DNA of 64,000 bases from Pseudomonadota bacterium (GTDB lineage: Bacteria > Pseudomonadota > Alphaproteobacteria > Rhodospirillales > Magnetospirillaceae). The notes under the pieces are model-generated. The model ran no database searches. It saw only the letters and a program-made list of their open reading frames with translations, and was not told the origin of the DNA. Numbering within the stretch: position 1 is the first letter of the stretch; each line of letters starts with the position of its first letter. The DNA lies in the NCBI GenBank assembly GCA_021793155.1, contig JAJYTF010000018.1:33877-97876 (forward strand). Reading direction: 5' to 3'. The position numbers and the translations under genes were made by a program. Shown here in pieces: positions 43,142 to 52,742 of the stretch.

Positions 43142-45087
43142 ATCACCAATCCGCCATTGGCCGCCCGCTCCAGCGGGGCCGGCTCGATGAAGTTCGCCGT
43201 CTTTTGGAACGACGCCGTTCCTGTCATGCCGAAGCCTTCCAGGGATCGGCAAAAAATGCCCGCGATGTCGTGGCGGATATCTTCGGGCAGGGCGGTCCGG
43301 GTCCGAATGATCAGATCAAACCGCCGGCTGGCACGTTTGACCAGGCCATCCAGCTGCAAGGGGCCGAGCCGGCTCATCTCCAGGTCGAGGAGAAACCGCG
43401 CCCCTTCCTGATCGCGTTGCGCGGCCTCCCTTTCATCGCGGGGTGGCCGCCGCATGGTCAGGCGGATGCGCTCGATCCGTTCGCCCAGCAGCAGTGGCAG
43501 ATACAAGCTCAGCCAGTTGCCGCCTGCCGGCATTTGCACGGTGGACTTCATGCCGCCGAGGTCCTGGTCCAACCGATCCAGCAGGTCGTTGTGGCCGGCC
43601 CGTTCCAGAGCCTTGGCCGTCTTCTCGCCAAGCCATTCGCGCAGGCCCGAGGATTGCGCGGCCGAGACCAGCAGGAATAACGACATCGCCAGCTGCGGTC
43701 CCGGCTGCGGCAAGTGCCGCGCCAACTGCAGCGCCGCCTCCGGGTCGCTTTGGCGCAGGACCCCTACCGCCTCGTCAAGGTTCGGCCAGCCGGCGGGCGA
43801 AAGCGGCCCGGGCGGTTCTTCGGCGTGAAGCCGCTCGGGCGAGCCTTCGGGGATGGCCGGCCGGCCGACTACCGCCAACTCGACCTGAGTTCCGGGGGCG
43901 AGATTGACGCCCGCCTGCAGCGCCAACAGGCCGAAGCTGGTCTGGATGAGGGGCTGACCGGCATGGCTGTTGGGCGCCACCGTACCGTCCAGGGTCGGCG
44001 GAAGCGCGGGAGCATCGTTGGCCGGGAGCGGCGCCGGCGGGGTCGACACATCCGGCGGCGATGGCGCGGTTCCGGATGCTCCGCCAGGTGGTGGCGGCGC
44101 CTCGGACGAAAAAAGGGGGGGCACAGCATTCGGCGCGGGCGAAGAGGCCGCGGCCGGTTGCGGCGCCGCGGCGACAGGTGGTGACGGTTGATTTGCCGGG
44201 GGGGCGGGCGCCGGTGACGGCGGTGGCGGGCTTTGCGGCGTCGCGGACTCTGCCGCCTCGAGGAAGGGGCGTGCCGTGGAGTCGGCAGCGGCTGGTGCGG
44301 CCGGCGGTGAGGTCGTCGGAGCGGTCAGAGCCGATCGCTGCGCAGCCGGGATCTGCGGTCCTTCGGCCGCGGCCGGCTGGGGGGGCGTGGGTGCCGCGGA
44401 ATCCGCGTCGGCCGGCGCGGCCGACGGAAGGGTATTGCCGGGAGATGAAGGCGCCGGTTGGGCTGAGGTGATGCGGACGGTGAAGGTCGTCCCCTCGGGA
44501 AAGGGAGACCCGCCGGCCGCCGATGGACTGGGGGCGGCGCGGATCAGCGTCGCGGCGAGCCCCGTCGGGGCGCCTTCGGATTGGCCGGCCTTGAGCGGCG
44601 GGGGCTGCGATGCGGCTCCGGTGCTCTGCGCCTGATCAGCGGGCTCACCACCGGCTGCTGCGGAATCGGGCGTCGCTTCACCCTCGGCGGCAGGTCCCGG
44701 CAAGCCCGGCTGCCTTGCCGGAGAGGCGATGCCTGCCGCGATCGAGGGCGGAATGGCGATGGTCACCTGCATGGCGGGCGGTGCCGGCTGCCCATTGATG
44801 GACAGCAGACGCAATTGCAGACCGGGGGCCGGGCTGGTCACCTGAAGCTGGAGGGTTGTGCCCGGCGGCGGCGTGACCGGTAGCTTGACCAGCAGGGCGC
44901 CGGCCGGCGTTTGCAGCAGGACCAGGCCCCCGCCCTGAGGCGCCGGGCGCACGGTGGCTTCAATCAGCGCATTGGCCGGGAGGGCGGAAAATTGCGCGGC
45001 AAGCTTGGCGCCTCCGCCAGCCGCCGGTGCCGCCGCCGGCAAGGGCAGAGGCCCGGGGGGCGGCAGCGAAGGCGGCAAGGCGCTCAT
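43138..45087 (-). CDS. Proline-rich protein with FliK-like C-terminal domain
   Basis: A 649-aa protein. Residues about 1-120 contain a beta-rich segment (ALIEATVRPAPQGGGLVLLQ). About 130-370 are Pro/Ala/Ser-rich low complexity. The C-terminal 150 residues (SLYLPLLLGERIERIRLTMR, FLLDLEMSRLGPLQLDGLVK, FDLIIRTRTALPEDIRHDI) resemble the hook-length-control fold of FliK, where strands measure export switching. Its ATG overlaps the flhG stop, so it ends the fliF-flhG run. The window also has a more typical fliK at 55507, so this may be a divergent second hook-length or export-switch protein; the assignment is tentative. Confidence 0.6.
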   Translation of the reverse strand: MSALPPSLPPPGPLPLPAAAPAAGGGAKLAAQFSALPANALIEATVRPAPQGGGLVLLQTPAGALLVKLPVTPPPGTTLQLQVTSPAPGLQLRLLSINGQPAPPAMQVTIAIPPSIAAGIASPARQPGLPGPAAEGEATPDSAAAGGEPADQAQSTGAASQPPPLKAGQSEGAPTGLAATLIRAAPSPSAAGGSPFPEGTTFTVRITSAQPAPSSPGNTLPSAAPADADSAAPTPPQPAAAEGPQIPAAQRSALTAPTTSPPAAPAAADSTARPFLEAAESATPQSPPPPSPAPAPPANQPSPPVAAAPQPAAASSPAPNAVPPLFSSEAPPPPGGASGTAPSPPDVSTPPAPLPANDAPALPPTLDGTVAPNSHAGQPLIQTSFGLLALQAGVNLAPGTQVELAVVGRPAIPEGSPERLHAEEPPGPLSPAGWPNLDEAVGVLRQSDPEAALQLARHLPQPGPQLAMSLFLLVSAAQSSGLREWLGEKTAKALERAGHNDLLDRLDQDLGGMKSTVQMPAGGNWLSLYLPLLLGERIERIRLTMRRPPRDEREAAQRDQEGARFLLDLEMSRLGPLQLDGLVKRASRRFDLIIRTRTALPEDIRHDIAGIFCRSLEGFGMTGTASFQKTANFIEPAPLERAANGGLVI

Positions 45088-45881
45088 CGCCCTCTCAGCA
45101 GCTTCTCGACGATTGTTTCGACGTCGGCCGCGGCCTCGCTGTTGGGCGAGCGGGTGAGCAGCGGCGTCTGGTTGCGGATCGCCTCGCGGACCTTGAGATC
45201 CCGGCGGATGACCCCGGCCAGCGGCGGAGACACCTTGAGGAATCCTTCGCAGGCCTTGAGCAGGGTGTTGTAGATGCGTTCGCCTTCGCGGGTCGAATTG
45301 GCCATGTTGACCACCACCCGGATGTCGGTGCCCGGCCGCTCGATCTGGGTGATCTTGATGAAGGCATAGGCGTCGGTGAGCGAGGTGGGCTCATCGGTGG
45401 TCACCACCAGGATGGTCCCGGCGTTGTTGGCCAGCGCCCGTACGGTCTTCTCGACGCCGGCGCCAAGATCGAGCACCACCCTGTCATAGGCGCAGGCCAG
45501 CAGGTTGAGGTCGTCGCCCAGGAGCTGCAGCCGCGACAGGGGGATGTTGGCCAGCGAGCCGGAACCCGAACGTCCGGCGATTACATCAAATCCGCCATCG
45601 GCATAGGGCACCGTCGCCTGGTTGAGGGTGAGCCGGCCGGTCACCACGCTGCCCAGGTCGTGCTTCGGCATCAGTCCCAGCTGTATGTCGACGTTGGCCA
45701 AGCCAAGGTCGCCGTCGAACAGCAGCGCCCGTTGCCCGGCCCGCGCCAGCGCATGGGTCAGGGTGATGGAGAACCAGGTCTTGCCGACCCCGCCCTTGCC
45801 CGAGGCCACGGCGATCACGTTACGCCCCTTGGCCCGTTGCGTCGGGCGAGGTGCCATGGTAGGGGCAGGAATTCCGGTCAT
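45084..45881 (-). CDS. flhG: Flagellar number regulator FlhG (MinD-like ATPase)
   Basis: A 265-aa ParA/MinD-type ATPase that limits the number of polar flagella and partners FlhF. It has the deviant Walker A ASGKGGVGKTWFS, switch I LLFDGDLGLANVDIQLGL, VVLDLGAGVEKTV and VVNMANS. It lacks a long FleQ-binding N-terminus but carries about 20 extra residues. It overlaps both neighbours by 4 bases (ATGA), so flhF, flhG and the FliK-like gene are translationally coupled. Confidence 0.88.
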   Translation of the reverse strand: MTGIPAPTMAPRPTQRAKGRNVIAVASGKGGVGKTWFSITLTHALARAGQRALLFDGDLGLANVDIQLGLMPKHDLGSVVTGRLTLNQATVPYADGGFDVIAGRSGSGSLANIPLSRLQLLGDDLNLLACAYDRVVLDLGAGVEKTVRALANNAGTILVVTTDEPTSLTDAYAFIKITQIERPGTDIRVVVNMANSTREGERIYNTLLKACEGFLKVSPPLAGVIRRDLKVREAIRNQTPLLTRSPNSEAAADVETIVEKLLRGR

Positions 45882-46873
45882 GATGGCGCGACCTCTGCTT
45901 TCGATGGGACGGTCTTCGAGGAATCGGGAGCGTTGGGCAACAGCATGCGGGCCATGATTCCGGCGTTTACCGCCATAACTCCGTTCACGACGTGGGGGCT
46001 GGCGCTGACATCGCAGAACATCAGCGGCGCGGCATCGGCAGCCGCCATGATTGACCCGAGGCGACGGGTGGTGTCAAGCCGCGTGGCCAGCAGCCGCGTG
46101 GCGCCGACGCTTGCGAATGCCTCGCCGATCTCGCTCGCCTCGGCGGGGTCGCCGCCGGCCGCCAGGACCAGGATCGGTTCCACGTTGGCGGCTTCGATCA
46201 AGGCGGTCAAATACTCCAGGTCGGTCTGCAGGAACGGATTGATGCCGGGGCTGTCGACGAAGACGATGTCGTAGCGGCCAAGACAGCCCTCGACCGCCCG
46301 CTGCAGCGATTCCGGGCCGCGGACGGCGACCAGTTCGATCTGCAGGATGCGGGTGAAGGCCGACAGCTGGGCGGTGGCGCCGGCCCGGATGTTGTCGGCG
46401 GTGATCACCCCGACGCGCCGGTTTTTCAGCGCCGAGCGGGCGGCCAGCTTGGCCGCCACCATGGATTTGCCGTTGCCCGGCGGGCCGACCAGCATGAAGG
46501 GGCGCGGCGCCCCGTGATCGGGCAGCGGGGCGAAAGCGAACGCGGCCTCCAGTGCCGCCGCGCAGGCCAGTATCGGGTCGTCGATGCCGCCGGTCTGCAC
46601 CGCATTGACCAGTCGCTCGATCAGGCGGCTCGGCACGCCGTGCTCGACCAGGGCCTCGCGCACCACCTCGGCCGCAGGGTTGCGGCCGATCTCGGCCAGC
46701 ATTTCGTTGATCGCCTCGTCCACATCGGTCGGCTCGAGGGCTGCGGTAATCCGCACGCCCTTTCCACCGGCCGCCCGCTGCGTGGACACGATGATGGCGT
46801 CGTCGCCCAGTTCCTGGCGAACCATGTGCATGGCCTCGGCCATGCTGGGGGCGGTATAGGACTTCAGCCGCAT
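45878..46873 (-). CDS. flhF: Flagellar placement GTPase FlhF
   Basis: A 331-aa SRP-type GTPase that marks the cell pole for flagellum assembly. It shows the N-terminal MRLKSYTAPSMAEAMHMVRQ, the P-loop MLVGPPGNGKSMVAAKLA, ADNIRAGATAQLSAFTRIL, VFVDSPGINP (in place of the usual DTAG) and ATRLDTTRRLG. It is shorter than gamma-proteobacterial FlhF because the basic linker is small. Its stop overlaps flhG. Confidence 0.86.
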   Translation of the reverse strand: MRLKSYTAPSMAEAMHMVRQELGDDAIIVSTQRAAGGKGVRITAALEPTDVDEAINEMLAEIGRNPAAEVVREALVEHGVPSRLIERLVNAVQTGGIDDPILACAAALEAAFAFAPLPDHGAPRPFMLVGPPGNGKSMVAAKLAARSALKNRRVGVITADNIRAGATAQLSAFTRILQIELVAVRGPESLQRAVEGCLGRYDIVFVDSPGINPFLQTDLEYLTALIEAANVEPILVLAAGGDPAEASEIGEAFASVGATRLLATRLDTTRRLGSIMAAADAAPLMFCDVSASPHVVNGVMAVNAGIMARMLLPNAPDSSKTVPSKAEVAPS

Positions 46874-46914
46874 CGGTCAGGGCCTCGTACCGGCGGCCCG
46901 CCCCGGACGAAGAC

Positions 46915-46995
46915 AGCGTCATTGCGAGCCAAGCGCGGCAGCCCAGGGTGCGGCGAAACACCCCTGGACCGCTTCGATCCGCTCGCGATGGCGCT
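46915..46995. repeat. Degenerate palindromic repeat of the GTCATTGCGAGC type
   Basis: The left arm starts AGCGTCATTGCGAGC and the right arm ends GCTCGCGATGGCGCT, and the two pair over most of an 81-bp span with CAGGG/CCCTG near the centre. Repeats of this kind, GTCATTGCGAGCG with a complementary far arm, are scattered in many alphaproteobacterial genomes. It fills most of the gap between flhA and flhF. Confidence 0.6.
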
Positions 46996-47009
46996 GTGTC
47001 TCGCCCGCA

Positions 47010-49124
47010 TCATATCTGCCCCATGGTCTTGATCTTGGCCTTGGGGTGGACTTCCGACTGCGACATGACCACGGTCGTCGGGCGGAAGCGTTCGACGATC
47101 GAGCGAACATAGGGGCGCACCGTCGGGCTGGTCAGCAGCACCGGTGTCTCACCCTGCATGGCGAAGCGTTCGAAGGTCTGTCGCGTCTTGGTGATGAATT
47201 CCTGCAGGCGGGAAGGCGGCATCACCAGCTGGCGCTCTTCACCCGCCCCCTGCAGCCCTTCGATGAAGGCCTGTTCCCATTCGGGTGACAGGGTGACCAG
47301 CGGGATGAACCCCTGCATGTTGGTGTTGCCGTCGCTGATCTGCCGGGCCAGGCGGGTGCGCACATGCTCGGTCAGGATCATCACGTTGCGGCTGTGCCCG
47401 CAGGCCTCGCCGATGCCTTCGAGGATGGTCGCCAGGTCGCGGATGGAGATGCGCTCCTGCAGCAGATTTTGCAGAACACGCTGGATGCCGCCCAGCGATA
47501 TCTGGCTGGGGAGCATGTCGGCCACCAGCTTCTGATTGTCTTTGTCCAACTCGTCGAGAAGCTTCTGGGTCTCGGCGTAGGACAGCAGATCCGGCATATG
47601 ATCCTTGATCACCTCGGTGAGGTGGGTGGTGATGATGGTCGACGGGTCGACCACGGTATAGCCGCGGAAAAGGGCCTCCTCGCGGCTGGCGGGGTCGATC
47701 CACACCGCCGGCAGGCCGAAGGTCGGCTCGCGGGTCTGTTCACCGGGGATGGTGATGTCCTCGCCGCGGGGATCCATCACCAGCAGCATGTTTGGCCGCA
47801 GCTCGCCCTGCCCGGCCTCGACCTCCTTGATGTAGACCACGTAGCGGTTGGCCGGCAACTGCATGTTGTCCTGGATGCGCACGCTGGGCATGACGAAGCC
47901 CATTTCGGCGGCCAGGGCCCGCCGCAGGGCCTTGATCTGGTCGGTCAGCCTTTGGCCGTGCGGATTGTTGATCATCGACAGCAGGCCGTAGCCCAGCTCG
48001 AGGCGGACATGGTCGATCTTGAGTGCCGTGGCGATTGGTTCGTCGGCAACCGGCGGCGGGGGCGTTTTCGCCGCCTCGGTCTCGGCTTGGGCGGCCCGCT
48101 GGCGTTCCTGGCGGTCCAGCCAATAGGCGGCGCCGCCGGTCAGCAAGGCTAGGCCGAGGAACGGCGCCATCGGCATGTCGGGCAGCAGCGAGACCGCCAC
48201 CAGCAGGAAGGAGCTCATGCCGAGCGCCTTCGGATAGCCGGCCAACTGCCCGAACAGGGCCTTGTCGGTGGCTTCCTGCAAGCCGGCCTTGGTGACCAGC
48301 ATGCCGGCGGCGGTCGACACGATGAGGGCCGGGATCTGGGTGACCAGGCCGTCACCGACGGTCAGCTTGGTGTAAAAGTCGGCAGCCTGCGAGAACGGCA
48401 GGTTCTGCTGCACCATGCCGATGATCATGCCGCCGGCGACGTTGATGAACGTGATCATCAGGCCGGCCACGGCGTCGCCGCGGACGAATTTCGACGCGCC
48501 GTCCATGGCGCCGTAGAACGAGCTTTCGTTTTCCAGCTCGGCGCGGCGCCGGCGGGCCGTGTTTTCGTCGATGAGGCCCGAGGACAGGTCGGCATCGATG
48601 GCCATCTGCTTGCCGGGCATGGCGTCCAAGGTGAAGCGCGCCGCCACTTCGGCAATGCGGGTCGAGCCCTTGGTGATGACCACGAAATTGACGATGATCA
48701 GAATGGCGAAGACGATGATGCCGATGACGAAATTACCGCTCATCACGAAGCCCGCGAAGGCCTGGATGACATGACCGGCGCCTGCCGTCCCCTCATGCCC
48801 GTGCGACAGGATCAGGCGGGTCGAAGCCAGGTTGAGGGCCAGCCGCAACAGCGTTGCGAGAAGAAGGACGGTGGGAAACGAACTGAACTCCACCGGCTTT
48901 TCGATGAAGATCGCCGTCATCAGGATCATCACGGCGAAGGTCAGTGAGAATGCCAGCGAGATGTCCAAGAGCCAGGTGGGCATCGGCAGGATGAGCGCCA
49001 CCAGCAGGACGACGACGCCCAGGGCGAAGGCCAGGTCGCCGCGCCGCGCCGCCTGGACGACGCGGTTCAGCATCGCGTTCCAGTTTGCGGTGCCGGCTGC
49101 GGCGGCTTCGCTGTTTTCAGCCAC
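47010..49124 (-). CDS. flhA: Flagellar biosynthesis protein FlhA
   Basis: A 704-aa integral membrane component of the export gate. The N-terminal half has about eight membrane helices and the FHIPEP-region sequence FPTVLLLATLLRLALNLAST, TKGSTRIAEVAARFTLDAMP and GKQMAIDADLSSGLI. The cytoplasmic half binds chaperone-substrate complexes (EPTFGLPAVWIDPA, ILTEHVRTRLARQI). It starts with GTG at 49124. It lies between flbD and flhF on the minus strand. Confidence 0.95.
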   Translation of the reverse strand: MAENSEAAAAGTANWNAMLNRVVQAARRGDLAFALGVVVLLVALILPMPTWLLDISLAFSLTFAVMILMTAIFIEKPVEFSSFPTVLLLATLLRLALNLASTRLILSHGHEGTAGAGHVIQAFAGFVMSGNFVIGIIVFAILIIVNFVVITKGSTRIAEVAARFTLDAMPGKQMAIDADLSSGLIDENTARRRRAELENESSFYGAMDGASKFVRGDAVAGLMITFINVAGGMIIGMVQQNLPFSQAADFYTKLTVGDGLVTQIPALIVSTAAGMLVTKAGLQEATDKALFGQLAGYPKALGMSSFLLVAVSLLPDMPMAPFLGLALLTGGAAYWLDRQERQRAAQAETEAAKTPPPPVADEPIATALKIDHVRLELGYGLLSMINNPHGQRLTDQIKALRRALAAEMGFVMPSVRIQDNMQLPANRYVVYIKEVEAGQGELRPNMLLVMDPRGEDITIPGEQTREPTFGLPAVWIDPASREEALFRGYTVVDPSTIITTHLTEVIKDHMPDLLSYAETQKLLDELDKDNQKLVADMLPSQISLGGIQRVLQNLLQERISIRDLATILEGIGEACGHSRNVMILTEHVRTRLARQISDGNTNMQGFIPLVTLSPEWEQAFIEGLQGAGEERQLVMPPSRLQEFITKTRQTFERFAMQGETPVLLTSPTVRPYVRSIVERFRPTTVVMSQSEVHPKAKIKTMGQI

Positions 49125-49153
49125 GCTGCGACCCCCCAGTCATCCGTGGTTCG

Positions 49154-50530
<1,377 letters not shown>

Positions 50531-50541
50531 GCTGTTCTTTC

Positions 50542-50859
50542 CTAACTGCGGTCAGTCTTGATGATTTCGGTCATGGTCACGCCCAGCCGATCTTCCACCA
50601 CCACCACTTCGCCACGCGCTACCAGCCGGTTGTTGACATAGATGTCGATGGCCTCGCCGACCTTGCGGTCCAGTTCGACCACTGCCCCGCGGCCCAGCTT
50701 CAGCAGTTGGTTGACCTGCATCGTCGCCTTGCCGAGGACGGCAGAAACCTGTACCGGAATGTCATATACGGCTTCCAGGTCGCGCGCCGATCGCGGGCCC
50801 TCGGGAAATTCCCCCTCCTGGCCGTCGGGTTTCAGTTCGTTCAGTTCGAAATCCGCCAT
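50542..50859 (-). CDS. fliN: Flagellar motor switch protein FliN
   Basis: A 105-aa C-ring component. The conserved SpoA domain follows an acidic N-terminus: AVYDIPVQVSAVLGKATMQV, LLKLGRGAVVELDRKVGEAI, IYVNNRLVARGEVVVVEDRL and GVTMTEII. FliN helps bind CheY and the export ATPase complex. It sits between fliH and flbD. Confidence 0.93.
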   Translation of the reverse strand: MADFELNELKPDGQEGEFPEGPRSARDLEAVYDIPVQVSAVLGKATMQVNQLLKLGRGAVVELDRKVGEAIDIYVNNRLVARGEVVVVEDRLGVTMTEIIKTDRS

Positions 50860-50880
50860 CGGTATCTCCTAGGGGGGCGG

Positions 50881-51597
50881 TCAGGCCGGGACCGCGTTGT
50901 CAGTTTGCGCTGGGTCGCAGGCCTGGGCGGCCGGCGGCGCCAGGGCGCGCTCGACCACCGCTTCGATCTCGGCCCACAGTCTCGCCTGGTCCCGTTCGGC
51001 CCCGCCATTGCCCCATTCGACCCGACAGTCACCCAGGCCGACGCGCGGATCACCGGCGCAGTGCAATTTGCCCTCGAAGCCGGCCTCGGCGGCGACCTGG
51101 GCGGCTTGCTCCTTGACCGCGTCCACCTGCGCGGGGTTTATCCGGATGGTGATGCGCAGGTCGCGGTCCAAATGGGACAGGCATTCGGCCACCACGCCTT
51201 CGATTTCCTCCAGCCCGCGGCGGCGGGCGAGTTCAGGCAGCAGTTTGCGCGCTACGGCAAGGGCGATGGCGACCGCATCGCGCAGGCCGGCCTCGTGTGC
51301 CGCCTGTTGTCCGGCGACCAGTTCGGCCAGACGGTGGCCCATGGTGGCAAGCGCCGACGCCACCATTCGCTCGGTCGCCGTCTCCGCCTCGCGCAGGCCC
51401 TCTTCCCGGCCCGCCTGATAGGCCTGGTCGCGCGCCACGATCAGTTCCTCTTCCGAGAATGTCGGTGGTGGCGGCGGCTCCTCTTCGACGTCGATGGCCA
51501 TCTCCTCATCGGCAATGGCAAACTCGTCGGCGGGGCGCGGCCCTCCCTCCGGAGCGTCGAAGTCGAGATCGAACAGGTATTTCTGCAGCTTCGCCAT
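50881..51597 (-). CDS. fliH: FliH-like flagellar export protein
   Basis: A 238-aa protein in the normal fliG-fliH-fliN position. The N-terminus is acidic and proline-rich. The middle is a long helix with AYQAGREEGLREAETATERM containing the GxxxG-like spacing typical of FliH, and the C-terminal part (LDRDLRITIRINPAQVDAVK, VGLGDCRVEWGNGG) matches the FliI-binding half. FliH regulates FliI and docks it on the C ring. Sequence divergence in this family makes the call depend partly on position. Confidence 0.8.
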   Translation of the reverse strand: MAKLQKYLFDLDFDAPEGGPRPADEFAIADEEMAIDVEEEPPPPPTFSEEELIVARDQAYQAGREEGLREAETATERMVASALATMGHRLAELVAGQQAAHEAGLRDAVAIALAVARKLLPELARRRGLEEIEGVVAECLSHLDRDLRITIRINPAQVDAVKEQAAQVAAEAGFEGKLHCAGDPRVGLGDCRVEWGNGGAERDQARLWAEIEAVVERALAPPAAQACDPAQTDNAVPA

Positions 51598-51639
51598 TCA
51601 ATACACCGAAATCCCCATCATCCGGACGACCGCAGGGAG

Positions 51640-51688
51640 GAAGGATCTCGTCGGTTCACGGAGACCCCTCGCTTCCGCTCGGGATGAC
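51640..51688 (-). repeat. Palindromic repeat of the GTCATCCCGAGCG type, copy 1
   Basis: On the minus strand it reads GTCATCCCGAGCGGAAGCGA, then GGGTCTC, and ends GATCCTTC. The same framework occurs in opposite orientation at 62288-62340. It occupies half of the 103-base gap between fliH and fliG. The type is common in alphaproteobacterial genomes. Confidence 0.65.
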
Positions 51689-51700
51689 AATCCCTTGTCG

Positions 51701-52720
51701 TCAATATACCAGTTCGTCTTCCTCGCGGCCCTCGGAGATGACGATCTGACCGCTCGCCGCCAATTCCTTGGCCATTGTGACGATCAGGCTCTGTGCCTGA
51801 TCGACGTCGCGCAGGCGCACCGGGCCCATGGCCTCCATGTCTTCCCGCAGCATCTTGCCGGCGCGTTCGGACATGTTCTTGAAGAACAGCTCCTTGACGT
51901 TGTCCGAAGCGCCCTTCAGCGCCATTCCCAGCTTGTCCTTCTCGACGTTGCGCAACAGTACCTGGATGCCCTGCATGTCGATACGCACCAGATCCTCGAA
52001 GGTGAACATGAGAGCCTTGATGCGTTCCGCCGATTCGCGGTTGCGTTCCTCGAGGGCGCTCATGAAGCGGTTTTCGGCGTTGCGGTCGAGGTTGTTGAAG
52101 ATGTCGGCCATCAGTTCGTGGGCGTCGCGCCGGGCGGTGCGGGCCAGGTTGGACATGAACTCGGTGCGCAGTGTCTTTTCCACGCCGTCGAGCACTTCCT
52201 TCTGCACCGCCTCCATGCGCAACAGGCGCATGATGACTTCCATGGCGAAGTTCTCGGGCAGCAGCGACAGCACGCGGGCGGCGTGGTCCGGCTTGATCTT
52301 GCCCAGCACCACGGCCACCGTCTGCGGATATTCGTTCTTCAGGTAATTGGCCAGCACCGTCTCGTTGACGTTGCCCAGCTTGTCCCACATGGTGCGGCCT
52401 GCCGGGCCGCGAATTTCCTCCATGATGAGTTCGACGCGGTCCTTGGACAGCGTCTTCAGCAGCAGCCGCTCGGTGCTTTCCAGCGAACCCACCAGCGAAC
52501 CGGTCGACGAGATCTGGTCGGCGAACTCGACGAACAGGCGTTCCACCACCGCCGAATTGACCGTGCCCAGATTGGCCATGGTCTGGGAGATTTCCTTGAT
52601 CTCCTCGTCGTCCATCATGGCGAACAGCTTCGACGACTGCTCTTCGCCCAAAGACAGCATGAGGATGGACGCCTTTTGCGGGCCGGTCAGGCTGCGGTAG
52701 TCTTCTTTCATGCGGGCCAT
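51701..52720 (-). CDS. fliG: Flagellar motor switch protein FliG
   Basis: A 339-aa rotor protein that couples stator movement to rotation. It has the N-terminal FliF-binding domain ([20 protein letters not shown]), the middle EHPQ-like region replaced by [20 protein letters not shown], and the C-terminal torque helix [20 protein letters not shown] and [20 protein letters not shown] with the conserved charged residues. Length and motifs are complete. fliF ends 22 bases upstream. Confidence 0.95.
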   Translation of the reverse strand: MARMKEDYRSLTGPQKASILMLSLGEEQSSKLFAMMDDEEIKEISQTMANLGTVNSAVVERLFVEFADQISSTGSLVGSLESTERLLLKTLSKDRVELIMEEIRGPAGRTMWDKLGNVNETVLANYLKNEYPQTVAVVLGKIKPDHAARVLSLLPENFAMEVIMRLLRMEAVQKEVLDGVEKTLRTEFMSNLARTARRDAHELMADIFNNLDRNAENRFMSALEERNRESAERIKALMFTFEDLVRIDMQGIQVLLRNVEKDKLGMALKGASDNVKELFFKNMSERAGKMLREDMEAMGPVRLRDVDQAQSLIVTMAKELAASGQIVISEGREEDELVY

Positions 52721-52742
52721 GGCGTGCTCGTCCCAGCTTCAG

